DNA of 64,000 nucleotides from Gelidibacter pelagius (lineage in GTDB: Bacteria; Bacteroidota; Bacteroidia; Flavobacteriales; Flavobacteriaceae): positions 62,001-126,000 of the forward strand of contig NZ_JAGEVG010000011.1 in NCBI RefSeq assembly GCF_017581925.1. The letters run 5' to 3'. Shown one piece after another: positions 20,397 through 29,640 of the stretch. Both the position numbers and the translations under genes were made by a program. The first letter of the stretch is position 1; each line of letters opens with the position of its first letter. Under the pieces are notes generated by a model, which made no database searches, was not told the origin of the DNA, and saw nothing but the letters and a program-made list of their open reading frames with translations.

Positions 20397-20825
20397 CTAC
20401 GCAATTGTCAATCTATAGACATTGGTTTCTCTTTGTATAAACCCTAACTTTTGATATAATGTATTGGCAGCAATTCTATCTGGACTAGAGGTCAAATTAA
20501 TAGTCTTCATGTTCTTGCTCTTGGCATATGCAATGGAAAACTCCATCAATTTCACACCAACTCCCTTTCCTCTTGCTGAATGATCAACCACGACATCTTC
20601 TATCCAAAGTTTATCGCCTGTTGGTATTTTAGTGAACACTAAGGTCAAGGTGCCCAATATTTCATTATTTTCTTCTGCCATAAAAAGCAATGTCGTTCCA
20701 GAATTGACAATGGCCTCTAAATCTTTTTTAGTAGGCAACGCACAGTCTGGGGCGAGTTGAGGAATTAATCTCTTAAATGCATCTAAAACCTGGTCGGTTA
20801 CGGTGAGTAGCTTATAAATCTTCAT
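20397..20825 (-). CDS. GNAT family N-acetyltransferase
   Basis: A 142-residue cytoplasmic acetyltransferase with the GNAT fold. The acetyl-CoA loop is in VDHSARGKGVGVKLMEF (the R/Q-x-x-G-x-G/A pattern), preceded by LWIEDVVV (beta-4) and followed by TINLTSSPDR and ANTLYQKLGF. The acceptor substrate cannot be deduced. It converges with the regulator gene and seems to be a single-gene unit, with no evident tie to glycan use. Confidence 0.88.
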   Translation of the reverse strand: MKIYKLLTVTDQVLDAFKRLIPQLAPDCALPTKKDLEAIVNSGTTLLFMAEENNEILGTLTLVFTKIPTGDKLWIEDVVVDHSARGKGVGVKLMEFSIAYAKSKNMKTINLTSSPDRIAANTLYQKLGFIQRETNVYRLTIA

Positions 20826-20995
20826 AGTAACAAATTTAAGAATTTATTTGATTCTAATTCTTTGATTAAAATTGAATTCATAGCAAGATGGCAAATAGTT
20901 GGTTAGGTCAGGTCTTTAGGTCTATTTGAACTGTTTATTAAACCTCATAGATTATCCATCAGATTTTAATTAATTTAGACACAAATAAAAACACA

Positions 20996-21781
20996 ATGCC
21001 AGAATTACCAGAAGTAGAGGGTTACAAAGTTTATATAGACAGCACCTCGCTGCATAAAAAAATCAGTGCCTTTGAATGTCGCGATGCCAGATTGCTCAAA
21101 GCCTCACTCGCAGATTTCGAAAAGCATCTGATCAATCAAGAACTGACCGAAACACAACGCATTGGGAAATATTTGTTCGTAAAAACCTCGGGCAAAAAAA
21201 TACTCGTCATCCATTTCGGAATGACAGGCCGTCCCAATTATTATAAAGAAAAAGAAGACCGTCCTAAATTTGGACATATTGTCCTCACCTTTGAAAATGG
21301 TTTTCATTTTGCCTTTGAGAACAAACGCAAATTTGGTTGGTGGGACTTGATAGACTCCATTGAAGATTATAAAGCTGCTCGAAACCTCAGCGATGATGCA
21401 CGGGACATCACTTTGGAAGATTTCAAAGCGTCATTGCGCAAACGGAAAACGTTCATCAAAGCAGTACTCATGGATCAGAGTGTGGCTGCAGGTGTTGGGA
21501 ATTGGATGGCGGATGACATCTTATACCAGTCCAAAATACATCCTGAGCAAAAAGTGCAAGACCTCTCCGAAAAAAATCTTGAAGCGGTGTTCAATGCCAT
21601 GAAACACGTCATTGAGGTGGCGATTGAGAATGACGCCCACCATCCGGATTTTCCTGAAGATTTTTTAATCCATAACAGAAAGGAAGGTGCTACTTGTTTT
21701 CATACCGGCACAGCGATCCAGAAAATAAAAGTGGGTGGACGTTCTACTTATTTCTCTTCAAAATGGCAGATTTTAGATTGA
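20996..21781 (+). CDS. Fpg/Nei family DNA glycosylase without the usual zinc finger
   Basis: A base-excision repair glycosylase/AP lyase. It begins MPELPEVEG, so Pro2 and Glu3 supply the catalytic N-terminus typical of Fpg/Nei enzymes. Later motifs are VIHFGMTGRP and the helix-two-turn-helix region AAGVGNWMADDILYQ. The final part keeps the finger shape (CFHTGTAIQKIKVGGRSTYF) but lacks the four-cysteine pattern: one Cys remains and SSKW stands where the second CxxC should be. It therefore looks like a zincless finger, as known in some eukaryotic and viral relatives. At 261 residues the length is near normal. Lesion preference cannot be read from sequence. Confidence 0.88.
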   Translation: MPELPEVEGYKVYIDSTSLHKKISAFECRDARLLKASLADFEKHLINQELTETQRIGKYLFVKTSGKKILVIHFGMTGRPNYYKEKEDRPKFGHIVLTFENGFHFAFENKRKFGWWDLIDSIEDYKAARNLSDDARDITLEDFKASLRKRKTFIKAVLMDQSVAAGVGNWMADDILYQSKIHPEQKVQDLSEKNLEAVFNAMKHVIEVAIENDAHHPDFPEDFLIHNRKEGATCFHTGTAIQKIKVGGRSTYFSSKWQILD

Positions 21782-21839
21782 GTTGATTTTCAATCCATTA
21801 ATTAGAAAGCTGTTATCTTATGAACCTCGCAGAACATGA

Positions 21840-24464
21840 TCAAAAATTAACCTTTTCTTCTTTGTGACGATTAGGAAACATCAAACTAAACATATATCCG
21901 AAGCCGAAACAAGAGGCCACTCCAAAAAAGGAATACATTAAAAAGCTGATGTCCGTAAATACGCTGATGTACCATATTAAAAGAGCACTGACCACCAACC
22001 CCATTAAGGTGCCCTTAGCATTGGCTTTTTTGGTAAGCATCCCTAAAAGGAACATACCTCCCAATCCTCCAGTAAAAAGTCCCAAGAAACGATAAAACTG
22101 ATCCCAAAGCGATTTGATTTCAGAACTTGCCATCCATAGTGCCAAAAGCACACCAAGCACTCCGGTTACCATGGTGGCTACCCTCGCAATTCGTAGCAAC
22201 TTTCTATCATTTACTTTTGGTCTGAAATGCAAATGGAAATCATTGCAATAAGCAGTCGAAACTGAATTCAGACTACTGCTTATACTTGACATGGCCGCAG
22301 AGAAAATACCCGCCACCAATAGGCCAGAAACCCCCATTGGCAACTCTCTTACAATATACCATGGAAAGATAGAGTCGTTATTGGAAATGGCTGGCGACAG
22401 TTTTCCGGGCATCTCAGAATAGAAAATAAACAGCAGCGTTCCTATACCAAAAAAGATGATGGTTGCCGGTAATGTCAACACCGCATTGGTGTATAAGGTT
22501 TTCTGGGAATCCTTGACGCTGGAACTTGTCAAATACCGCTGAACAATGGTTTGATCCGTACCCTGAGTGACCATCGCCGAAGCAAGACCACCAATAAAAA
22601 CAACCCAAAACGTGGATTCCGTAAAATTAAAATCCATATTGGCAATATTGAATTTATCCCGATCTGATGCATAGGTAATCATATCACCAAATGAGGTTTC
22701 AGTATGCAACATAATCCATACTACCGCTAAGACACTACCCCCAAGGAGTACGATCACTTGCATGACATCCGTCCAAATTACAGCTTCAATACCTCCAAAA
22801 GTCGTGTAGAATATACACAGCACGCCCATTATTAAAATACTGGTCTCTACCGGAATCCCAGTGACAATGGAAATGGCCAGAGACGGCAATAACAATACAA
22901 TGCCGATACGTCCTAATTGAAATAAAATAAAAGACAAACTTCCAAAAGCACGAGCGGTGTAGTTAAAGCGGTCTTCAAGGTATTCATACGCCGTTTTTAT
23001 TTTTAGTTTATTAAAAAACGGAATGAACACAAAAGCAATTAACGGCGTGATGAGAATCGCTGTGATATTCAGAAAAAAGAAAGACCAATCGGTTACAAAA
23101 GCTTTGGCAGGAATGGCCATAAAGGTAATGGCACTCAACAAGGTTCCAAAAACACTCAAACCAGCAGCCCACCATGGAATACGCCCACCACCCACAAAAT
23201 AATCTTCGGTGGATTTCTGTTTGCGGGCAAAATAGAGACCAATCAGGACCGATATCAACAGGTACAAAGCAAGAACACTATAGTTAAGCACTCCAAAAGG
23301 ATGTGCGGCATCAGCAATCTTAAAACTTTGCACGCCAGAAGTACGGATACCTGGGGACACCTCACCAGAAACGATAATAAAATCGTTGTTATTTTTAAAA
23401 GCTAGTGCAGTTACCGGTATTTCGGTAGGCAGTGTTGCATAAACAAACCACTTTTTGGTAATCGTATTGTAGGCCAAAATATCCTTTGAAAACCCTGGGT
23501 GATTATTTAAAATCGCATCTCGTCTTGAAGTTAATTCATTTCTTATTGTGTCATTTGCAGCTGTGGGTAATTCTAAACCAATCGTTTCCAATTCATCAAA
23601 AAGTATAGCATCACTCCCCCCGTAAACCATAATATGCATGGAGCCCATAACTTCTGCCGAAGCGCCCATCAATACCCTTGGAGCATCTTTTATGAGCAGA
23701 TCACCTTCCTCGGCCCATGTCTGGTTTTTAAAGTCATAGGATAAGTACGTCGTCAAAGCTCTTGATTTCTGACCTGATTTTTCATTTCTTCCGCCAATGA
23801 CGAATAGTTTTTTAGTCGTTTGGGTTTCTTGGACAGCAGTCGTATGAAGCACTCTCGGACTCCCAGGAAAATCAGATAGTTTCTCCCATTGTTGTTGACC
23901 TTTTAATGACAATCTATAAAACGAATTGGTACTGCCTTTCTCATTATTCCCCCCGATCACATATACAGCATCTTCAAATATGACGGCAGAAGAAAATGCC
24001 AATGATTCTGGAAGATTTGGGTATTCAGTAATCTCAACCTCTTTCGTTGCACTATTATAAGCCATTAAGAAAACCTGGTCACTTATAACACTTTCATTAT
24101 TTCCACCAATACACAAAACACCTCGATCTGTAGATACAGACGCCGAATAACCCAGCGGCATTGGCAATTTCATTGTAGATAACCGCCATTGGTTATTTTC
24201 AAATATAAAAACGGCATCACTCCATACCTTTTTACCGCCTTCCCAAGGTAATCCCTCAGGGAAATTTGCGCCACCAGCCGCTAAAAGCACACCATTGTGT
24301 CCGCCTCCCAGCATGCCTGCATATCCAATGGAAGCCGTTGCGGAATTCTCTGCAGGTAAATTAGGAAGATCTGTAAGTTCTAATTTGGAGATTTCTTGAC
24401 TGAACGATGGCATCCAGGCAAAAATGATGACTAATAAAAGTGCGATTTTCTGAATTTTCTTCAT
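21840..24464 (-). CDS. Kelch mutarotase-like propeller fused to a sodium/solute symporter
   Basis: An 874-residue two-part protein. After a signal peptide (to about 22), residues about 30-375 form a Kelch beta-propeller with repeated GG turns (LGGGHNGVLLAAGG, VLCIGGNNE, VYVIGGNNE, LFVIGGRNE). It resembles the cyclically permuted relatives of NanM, the sialic acid mutarotase. From about residue 385 a sodium/solute symporter begins (YLLISVLIGLYFARKQKSTE, then EDYFVGGGRIPWWAAGLS) with about 13 membrane segments. The propeller should sit in the periplasm and present a chosen anomer to the transporter. Sialic acid or another amino sugar is a reasonable guess, but no sialidase or sialate lyase is nearby. 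It has its own transcription unit, divergent from the GH29 operon. Confidence 0.88.
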   Translation of the reverse strand: MKKIQKIALLLVIIFAWMPSFSQEISKLELTDLPNLPAENSATASIGYAGMLGGGHNGVLLAAGGANFPEGLPWEGGKKVWSDAVFIFENNQWRLSTMKLPMPLGYSASVSTDRGVLCIGGNNESVISDQVFLMAYNSATKEVEITEYPNLPESLAFSSAVIFEDAVYVIGGNNEKGSTNSFYRLSLKGQQQWEKLSDFPGSPRVLHTTAVQETQTTKKLFVIGGRNEKSGQKSRALTTYLSYDFKNQTWAEEGDLLIKDAPRVLMGASAEVMGSMHIMVYGGSDAILFDELETIGLELPTAANDTIRNELTSRRDAILNNHPGFSKDILAYNTITKKWFVYATLPTEIPVTALAFKNNNDFIIVSGEVSPGIRTSGVQSFKIADAAHPFGVLNYSVLALYLLISVLIGLYFARKQKSTEDYFVGGGRIPWWAAGLSVFGTLLSAITFMAIPAKAFVTDWSFFFLNITAILITPLIAFVFIPFFNKLKIKTAYEYLEDRFNYTARAFGSLSFILFQLGRIGIVLLLPSLAISIVTGIPVETSILIMGVLCIFYTTFGGIEAVIWTDVMQVIVLLGGSVLAVVWIMLHTETSFGDMITYASDRDKFNIANMDFNFTESTFWVVFIGGLASAMVTQGTDQTIVQRYLTSSSVKDSQKTLYTNAVLTLPATIIFFGIGTLLFIFYSEMPGKLSPAISNNDSIFPWYIVRELPMGVSGLLVAGIFSAAMSSISSSLNSVSTAYCNDFHLHFRPKVNDRKLLRIARVATMVTGVLGVLLALWMASSEIKSLWDQFYRFLGLFTGGLGGMFLLGMLTKKANAKGTLMGLVVSALLIWYISVFTDISFLMYSFFGVASCFGFGYMFSLMFPNRHKEEKVNF

Positions 24465-24610
24465 TTTAAGAAAGATTACTTATAAATGTGACTGCTTTGT
24501 TCGGATACCAGCTAAATTTCGCTCAAATTTGTATGTCATCTTATTTATAAAAACAACATCAAGCCATATCGTCAAAAAATATTGCTAAATATAATAAAAT
24601 AGAATTAATT

Positions 24611-24631
24611 GTATTATGTATTACATATTAA
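24611..24631. promoter_or_regulatory. Palindromic operator-like site A
   Basis: TATTATGTATTACATATTAA carries the dyad TATGT-ATT-ACATA. It fills the gap between a TTG (24609-24611) and the TAnnTTTG element at 24636, where a bound repressor would block RNA polymerase. A near copy occurs at 51861-51881 upstream of another glycosidase operon. The regulator is unknown. The GTnnnAC core is like FadR-type GntR sites, but that is only a suggestion. Confidence 0.55.
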
Positions 24632-24635
24632 TTTA

Positions 24636-24643
24636 TAAATTTG
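24636..24643 (+). promoter_or_regulatory. Bacteroidota-type -7 promoter element (TAAATTTG)
   Basis: Exact match to TAnnTTTG, 53 bp before the GH29 start codon. A TTG lies 24 bp upstream as candidate -33 element, one base wider than the usual spacing. It is the likely promoter of the 24697-36167 operon. Confidence 0.6.
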
Positions 24644-24696
24644 CTTTGCACACCGTTTTAATTCCATAATTAGCCTATAAAACTGTACTATCCAAC

Positions 24697-26784
24697 ATGA
24701 CACTTCTAAAAAATTTCTCTTTTTTTATTCTAATCTTATTGATACAGTCCTGTGCCTCCGTTTCAGCTCCAGAACCTGTCGGACCTGTTCCAAGTTCCCA
24801 TCAACTCGATTGGCAGGAAATGGAGTTTTATGGTTTCATCCATTTCAGCATCAACACCTTTACCGATGTCGAATGGGGTTATGGCGATAAGTCGCCAGAA
24901 TTATTTAATCCTACAGAATTAGACACGCGTCAATGGGCAAGGATTGCCAAGGAAGCAGGAATGAAAGGCTTGATCTTAACCAACAAACACCACGATGGAT
25001 TTTCCTTATGGCCTTCTGAATACACAGATTATTCCGTCAAAAATTCGCCATGGAAAAATGGTGAAGGTGATGTGGTTAAAGAATTGGCAGAGGCCTGTAA
25101 GGAATACGATCTCAAAATGGGCATCTATCTATCTCCATGGGATAGAAATCACGCCGACTACGGCAAACCAGAATACATTGACTATTTCAGAAATCAGCTA
25201 ACTGAATTGCTGACCAATTATGGTGATATTTTCGAGGTTTGGTTTGATGGCGCCAATGGAGGCGATGGCTATTATGGTGGAGCGAACGAAGTGAGAACAG
25301 TGGATAAAAAAACCTATTACGATTGGGAAAACACCAATGCCCTCATCCGAAAACTACAACCTAATGCGATTATATGGAGTGACAACGGCCCAGATGCAAG
25401 ATGGGTGGGCAATGAACATGGCTTTTCTTACGAAACGACTTGGTCGCCATTGTTACGGGACTCAATTTATGGAGGCATGCCAGATTATAATATTAAATAT
25501 GCCATGGGCCAAGAAAACGGCACACATTGGGTGCCAGCAGAAGCAGATGTCTCCATTCGCCCAAACTGGTACTATCATAAATCTGAAGATAATAAGGTAA
25601 AAACCTTGAAAGAGTTATTGGATATTTACTATAGATCGGTTGGACAGAATAGTACCCTATTGTTGAATCTTCCTGTGGATAGAAGAGGTTTGGTCCATGA
25701 AAACGACGAAAAGCAACTCAAAAAATTAACGGCCCAACTGAAGGAGGATTTTGCAAATAATTTAGCATCTAATGCAAAAACCACTGCAAGCCAAGTACGT
25801 GGCAATGCTTCTGATTACAGCGCTAAAAATACAGTTGACGGCAATAAAAACACTTATTGGGCCACTGATGATGGCGTAACAACAGCGTCCATCATTATCG
25901 ATTTTGGAAAACCAACACTCTTCAACCGGTTTTTGATCCAGGAGTATATCCCCTTAGGGCAACGGGTCAAACAGTTTTCATTGGAGGCTGAAGTTGACGG
26001 GAAATGGGAAACTATCGATAACCAAACTACCATAGGTTACAAACGCATTTTGAGACTCGAAGATATAAAAGCAACTAAGATCAGACTGACTATTGAAGAT
26101 TCGAAAGCCGCACCGCTCATTTCAAATATTGAAGTTTACCATGCGCCGCTCATCGTTGACGTACCAAAAGTAAGCAGAGACAAACAAGGCAATGTGACTT
26201 TAGAAACTCCTGAAGATGGTCTGTCTATTTATTATACGTTGAATGGTGACGAGCCATCTACATCATCATTAAAATATTCTGAACCTTTTCATCTCGATCA
26301 CCCCACGACCCTCAAAACTTTTTCGATTGATCCAGAAACCCAGCGTCAAAGTGAAACCCTTTCAGAAAACTTCGAAATCAGTAAAAATCTTTGGAAGATC
26401 ATAACTTTAGATGGCACATCGCTTTCCGAAGAGGCCATAGATGAAAATCCACTCACAGAATGGTCAGCCAACAAAGAATTGTTGTCAAATTATAAAATAG
26501 ACTTGGGAGAAACTACGACCATTAAGGGTTTTACCTACACGCCTACCCAAGGCCGATGGGTTTCTGGTGTGATTACGCATTACAGCTTTTATGGAAGCAA
26601 AGATGGCCATCAATGGACGAAATTATCAGAAGGTGAGTTTTCAAATATCATCGCCAATCCGATTCAACAAAATGTGATGTTTGATAAAGCTTCCGATATC
26701 AAATACATCAAATTAATAGCCCATAAAATTATGAATGATTCCGATAAAGCGCTTATTGCGGAAATTGGAGTTATTACGAAATAA
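24697..26784 (+). CDS. GH29 alpha-L-fucosidase lipoprotein with carbohydrate-binding domains
   Basis: Releases terminal alpha-L-fucose from glycans by a retaining mechanism. It is 695 residues with lipobox IQSC (Cys19). The catalytic barrel spans about 30-340, with TNKHHDGFSLWPS and VWFDGANG, whose Asp184 is the predicted nucleophile. It is followed by an F5/8 type C (CBM32-like) domain (about 355-475), a chitobiase-type C-terminal module (about 480-555, IYYTLNGDEPSTSSLKY) and a second F5/8 domain (about 565-690). Such modular GH29 enzymes often act on branched alpha-1,3/4 fucose, but linkage is inference. It is the first gene of the plus-strand operon; the M28 peptidase follows after 9 bp. 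Confidence 0.93.
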   Translation: MTLLKNFSFFILILLIQSCASVSAPEPVGPVPSSHQLDWQEMEFYGFIHFSINTFTDVEWGYGDKSPELFNPTELDTRQWARIAKEAGMKGLILTNKHHDGFSLWPSEYTDYSVKNSPWKNGEGDVVKELAEACKEYDLKMGIYLSPWDRNHADYGKPEYIDYFRNQLTELLTNYGDIFEVWFDGANGGDGYYGGANEVRTVDKKTYYDWENTNALIRKLQPNAIIWSDNGPDARWVGNEHGFSYETTWSPLLRDSIYGGMPDYNIKYAMGQENGTHWVPAEADVSIRPNWYYHKSEDNKVKTLKELLDIYYRSVGQNSTLLLNLPVDRRGLVHENDEKQLKKLTAQLKEDFANNLASNAKTTASQVRGNASDYSAKNTVDGNKNTYWATDDGVTTASIIIDFGKPTLFNRFLIQEYIPLGQRVKQFSLEAEVDGKWETIDNQTTIGYKRILRLEDIKATKIRLTIEDSKAAPLISNIEVYHAPLIVDVPKVSRDKQGNVTLETPEDGLSIYYTLNGDEPSTSSLKYSEPFHLDHPTTLKTFSIDPETQRQSETLSENFEISKNLWKIITLDGTSLSEEAIDENPLTEWSANKELLSNYKIDLGETTTIKGFTYTPTQGRWVSGVITHYSFYGSKDGHQWTKLSEGEFSNIIANPIQQNVMFDKASDIKYIKLIAHKIMNDSDKALIAEIGVITK

Positions 26785-26793
26785 ATTATAGTT

Positions 26794-27750
26794 ATGAAAA
26801 AAATTCTTCTGTTTATATTTTTGATCTTAACTTATCATGCTTCATTTTCCCAAGTTGAAATCACTGAACACGAAATCAAAGATCATATCCTATTTTTAGC
26901 TTCCGAAAAAAATGCAGGTCGCTATCCTGGCACCAAAGCCAACCGCGATGTCGTAAAATACATCATCAAAGATTTTAAAAAACAAGGCCTTCTTCCTTTG
27001 GATAAACACTACAAACAGAAATTCAAGGCCCGTTTACGAGTTGATAAAGGTCAACCTGAAAAACCACTCGCCAAAACTTGTAATGTCGTCGCCTATCTTG
27101 AAGGCAACGATCCTATATTAAAAAATGAATATATTATTATAGGTGCCCATTATGACCATTTAGGCATGGGTGGGCCTTCCTCAAAAACAGAACAAAGAAA
27201 TACAATTCATTACGGCGCCGATGACAATGCCAGTGGCACCGCCACACTTTTGGAAATTGCGGAGAAAGTCGCGGCTAACAAAAGCGAGTTAAAACGCAGC
27301 GTTATTTTTATTGCTTTTGGAGCTGAAGAACACGGATTATTGGGAAGTCAATACTTTGTTGACCATCCGTTAGTTCCTCTTTCACAGATTAAACTGATGA
27401 TCAACATGGATATGGTTGGCAGATTGAATACTGAAAATCATGTGTATATGAATGGCGCCGGAACCTTCCCGGGAGGCGTAGAGTTCATGCAGAATTTAGG
27501 TGAATCCTTAAACTTAACTCCAATAGTCCATGCCGGTTCGGTGGGAGGCTCAGACCATGTGTCGTTTTTCAAAAAAGATATTTCCGTCCTTGGCGTTCAC
27601 ACGGGTGCACATCCGCAATATCATCGACCAGAAGACACGGCCGATTTGATCAACGTTCCAGGACAAAAACAAGTAAGCGATTATATTTACAAAGCTTTAA
27701 TGACATTTGCAACCACCGATTATAAAATGGGATTTATCCCACAAGACTAA
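26794..27750 (+). CDS. M28 family zinc metallopeptidase
   Basis: An exported aminopeptidase-type enzyme with two zinc ions. It is 318 residues with a signal peptide ending ASFSQ. The metal and catalytic residues sit in GAHYDHLGMGG (His and Asp), YGADDNASGTATLLE (bridging Asp), FGAEEHGLLGS (Glu-Glu), NMDMVGR and the final QYHRPEDTAD (His). It lies 9 bp after the fucosidase and about 170 bp before the next GH20. Its presence within a glycosidase operon suggests trimming of peptides that remain after sugars are removed from glycoproteins. The family is certain; the peptide substrate is unknown. Confidence 0.92.
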   Translation: MKKILLFIFLILTYHASFSQVEITEHEIKDHILFLASEKNAGRYPGTKANRDVVKYIIKDFKKQGLLPLDKHYKQKFKARLRVDKGQPEKPLAKTCNVVAYLEGNDPILKNEYIIIGAHYDHLGMGGPSSKTEQRNTIHYGADDNASGTATLLEIAEKVAANKSELKRSVIFIAFGAEEHGLLGSQYFVDHPLVPLSQIKLMINMDMVGRLNTENHVYMNGAGTFPGGVEFMQNLGESLNLTPIVHAGSVGGSDHVSFFKKDISVLGVHTGAHPQYHRPEDTADLINVPGQKQVSDYIYKALMTFATTDYKMGFIPQD

Positions 27751-27920
27751 TATTATCATCAATTTGGGGAAATCCAGAGTAGATTCCTAAAGGGAAATCG
27801 CATCCACCCTTGTGGAGCTGTTATCCGTCGAAATGATTTCAGAAACCGCGTATAAGTTTATACATTTTCAGATTGATTTATTGTAAAAACAAAGTTTGTC
27901 AACTAATATTTATACCATTC

Positions 27921-29561
27921 ATGAGAGTTATTTTATTTTCTTTAATCGCACTTTTTACGCTGAGTAGTTGCACAGAAAAAAATAGATCCTTTACAGCATC
28001 TGAAATAGCCATTCTTCCAAAACCTTCGTCTTTGGATTTAAATGAAAGCTCTTTTGCGATCAAAGACGGACAACAAATTTTCGCAAATCTTGACGAACAG
28101 AAAACTGCTGCGGCAGACCTTCAAGCCTATATTTCCGATACTTCTGGTTTTAAAACCTCAGTAGTTAAAAGTTATGGTGCATCTATCAGTCTTGAAAAAA
28201 ATGAGGATTTAGCTCCAGAATCTTATAAGTTAATAGTGTCACCCAAAAAAATAAGCATTTTGGCCAACGACGCTGCAGGTTATTTTTATGGGGTGCAAAC
28301 CTTGAAACAATTGATCTCCATTGAGACTTTAGAAGATTCTCAAGACAAAACTTATTTGGTGCCATCGGTTACAATTACAGATAGTCCGCGATTCAAATGG
28401 CGTGCCTATATGTTGGACGAGTCCCGCTATTTTCATGGCGAGGAATTCGTAAAACAAATGCTTGACCAAATGGCCCTATTAAAAATGAACACCTTCCATT
28501 GGCATTTAATTGACGATGCAGGATGGCGAATCGAGATTAAGAAATACCCACTTTTGACCGAGGTTGGCGCCTTTCGTGCCGATAGTGAAATTGAAACTTG
28601 GAAAAGTGGAAAAACTTCGGGAGAGCCACACGGCGGATTTTATACACAGGAGCAAATCAAAGATATTGTTGCCTATGCTGCAGAACGCAATATCAACATC
28701 GTTCCAGAATTTGAAATGCCAGGGCATTCCAGTGCTGCCATTGCGGCATACACTTGGTTGGGAACTGCAGGGGAAGCTATTGAGGTTCCAGTAACTTTTG
28801 GACGTTTGTACGACAATTATGATGTTACAAAACCAGAAGTTGTCACTTTTATTAAAGACGTTTTAGACGAATTATTTGTGTTGTTTCCATCTGAAGTCAT
28901 CCATATTGGAGGAGATGAAGTAGGCTATGAAGTTTGGGAGAAATCGGCTTCTGTTCAAAAATACATGAGAGAGCATCATATTAAGTCACCTGCTGATCTT
29001 CAGGTTAACTTCACCAACAAAATTTCAAAATATATTGAAGATAACGGCCGACGCATGATGGGTTGGAACGAAATTTTAGGCAAAAACATCCATGCTGATT
29101 TTGAGGAAAAGAAAGACGACCAAGAAGCAGAAACCGAACTGGCGAAGAACGCCATTGTCCATTTCTGGAAAGGCGATCTGGAATTATTGACCGAAGCTGC
29201 GAAAAATGGGTATGCCATTGTAAACTCGCTGCACAACAGAACCTATTTGGATTATAGCTATGAGTCCATACCTTTGGAAAAAGCCTATAGCTTTGACCCT
29301 ATTCCTGAAGGTTTGGATGCACAATACCACAAAAACATCTACGGCACAGGCTGCCAAATGTGGAGCGAGTGGACGCCAACCAATGCGGATGTTGAACGGC
29401 AAACGTTCCCAAGAATTGCGGCTTATGCTGAAGTAGGCTGGACAGATTTGGAAAATAAGGATTATGACAGCTTTAAAATTGCCCTTAAAAAAATGCAAAA
29501 GCATTGGGATGATTTAGGGATCAATTACTTTAAGGATTATGATGGACTTGAAGCTAAATAA
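27921..29561 (+). CDS. GH20 beta-N-acetylhexosaminidase lipoprotein (short form)
   Basis: Removes terminal beta-GlcNAc or beta-GalNAc by substrate-assisted catalysis. The ATG at 27921 gives a clean lipoprotein signal (MRVILFSLIALFTLSSC, Cys17); an upstream in-frame start would put extra residues before it. A GH20b domain (about 25-150, AAGYFYGVQTLKQL) precedes the barrel. The catalytic pair is Asp332-Glu333 in IHIGGDEVGYE, after FHWHLIDDAGWRIEIKKYP. The chain stops right after the barrel at 547 residues, without the C-terminal modules of the two other GH20 proteins in this window. It also has an unusual charged insertion (EEKKDDQEAETELAKN) after MGWNEIL. Probably an exo-acting outer-membrane or periplasmic enzyme. 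Confidence 0.93.
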   Translation: MRVILFSLIALFTLSSCTEKNRSFTASEIAILPKPSSLDLNESSFAIKDGQQIFANLDEQKTAAADLQAYISDTSGFKTSVVKSYGASISLEKNEDLAPESYKLIVSPKKISILANDAAGYFYGVQTLKQLISIETLEDSQDKTYLVPSVTITDSPRFKWRAYMLDESRYFHGEEFVKQMLDQMALLKMNTFHWHLIDDAGWRIEIKKYPLLTEVGAFRADSEIETWKSGKTSGEPHGGFYTQEQIKDIVAYAAERNINIVPEFEMPGHSSAAIAAYTWLGTAGEAIEVPVTFGRLYDNYDVTKPEVVTFIKDVLDELFVLFPSEVIHIGGDEVGYEVWEKSASVQKYMREHHIKSPADLQVNFTNKISKYIEDNGRRMMGWNEILGKNIHADFEEKKDDQEAETELAKNAIVHFWKGDLELLTEAAKNGYAIVNSLHNRTYLDYSYESIPLEKAYSFDPIPEGLDAQYHKNIYGTGCQMWSEWTPTNADVERQTFPRIAAYAEVGWTDLENKDYDSFKIALKKMQKHWDDLGINYFKDYDGLEAK

Positions 29562-29640
29562 GGTTTCGCGTTTCAGGTTTTATGTTCAAGGCCCAATGAA
29601 GAAAAAGACCGTGGATTAAATGTCTTAAAAAAATGAAAAA

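Noticed and set aside
21840-24464. Calling the region a sialic acid utilisation locus
   Set aside because: Only the Kelch-symporter hints at sialic acid. No sialidase, lyase or epimerase was found in the window.
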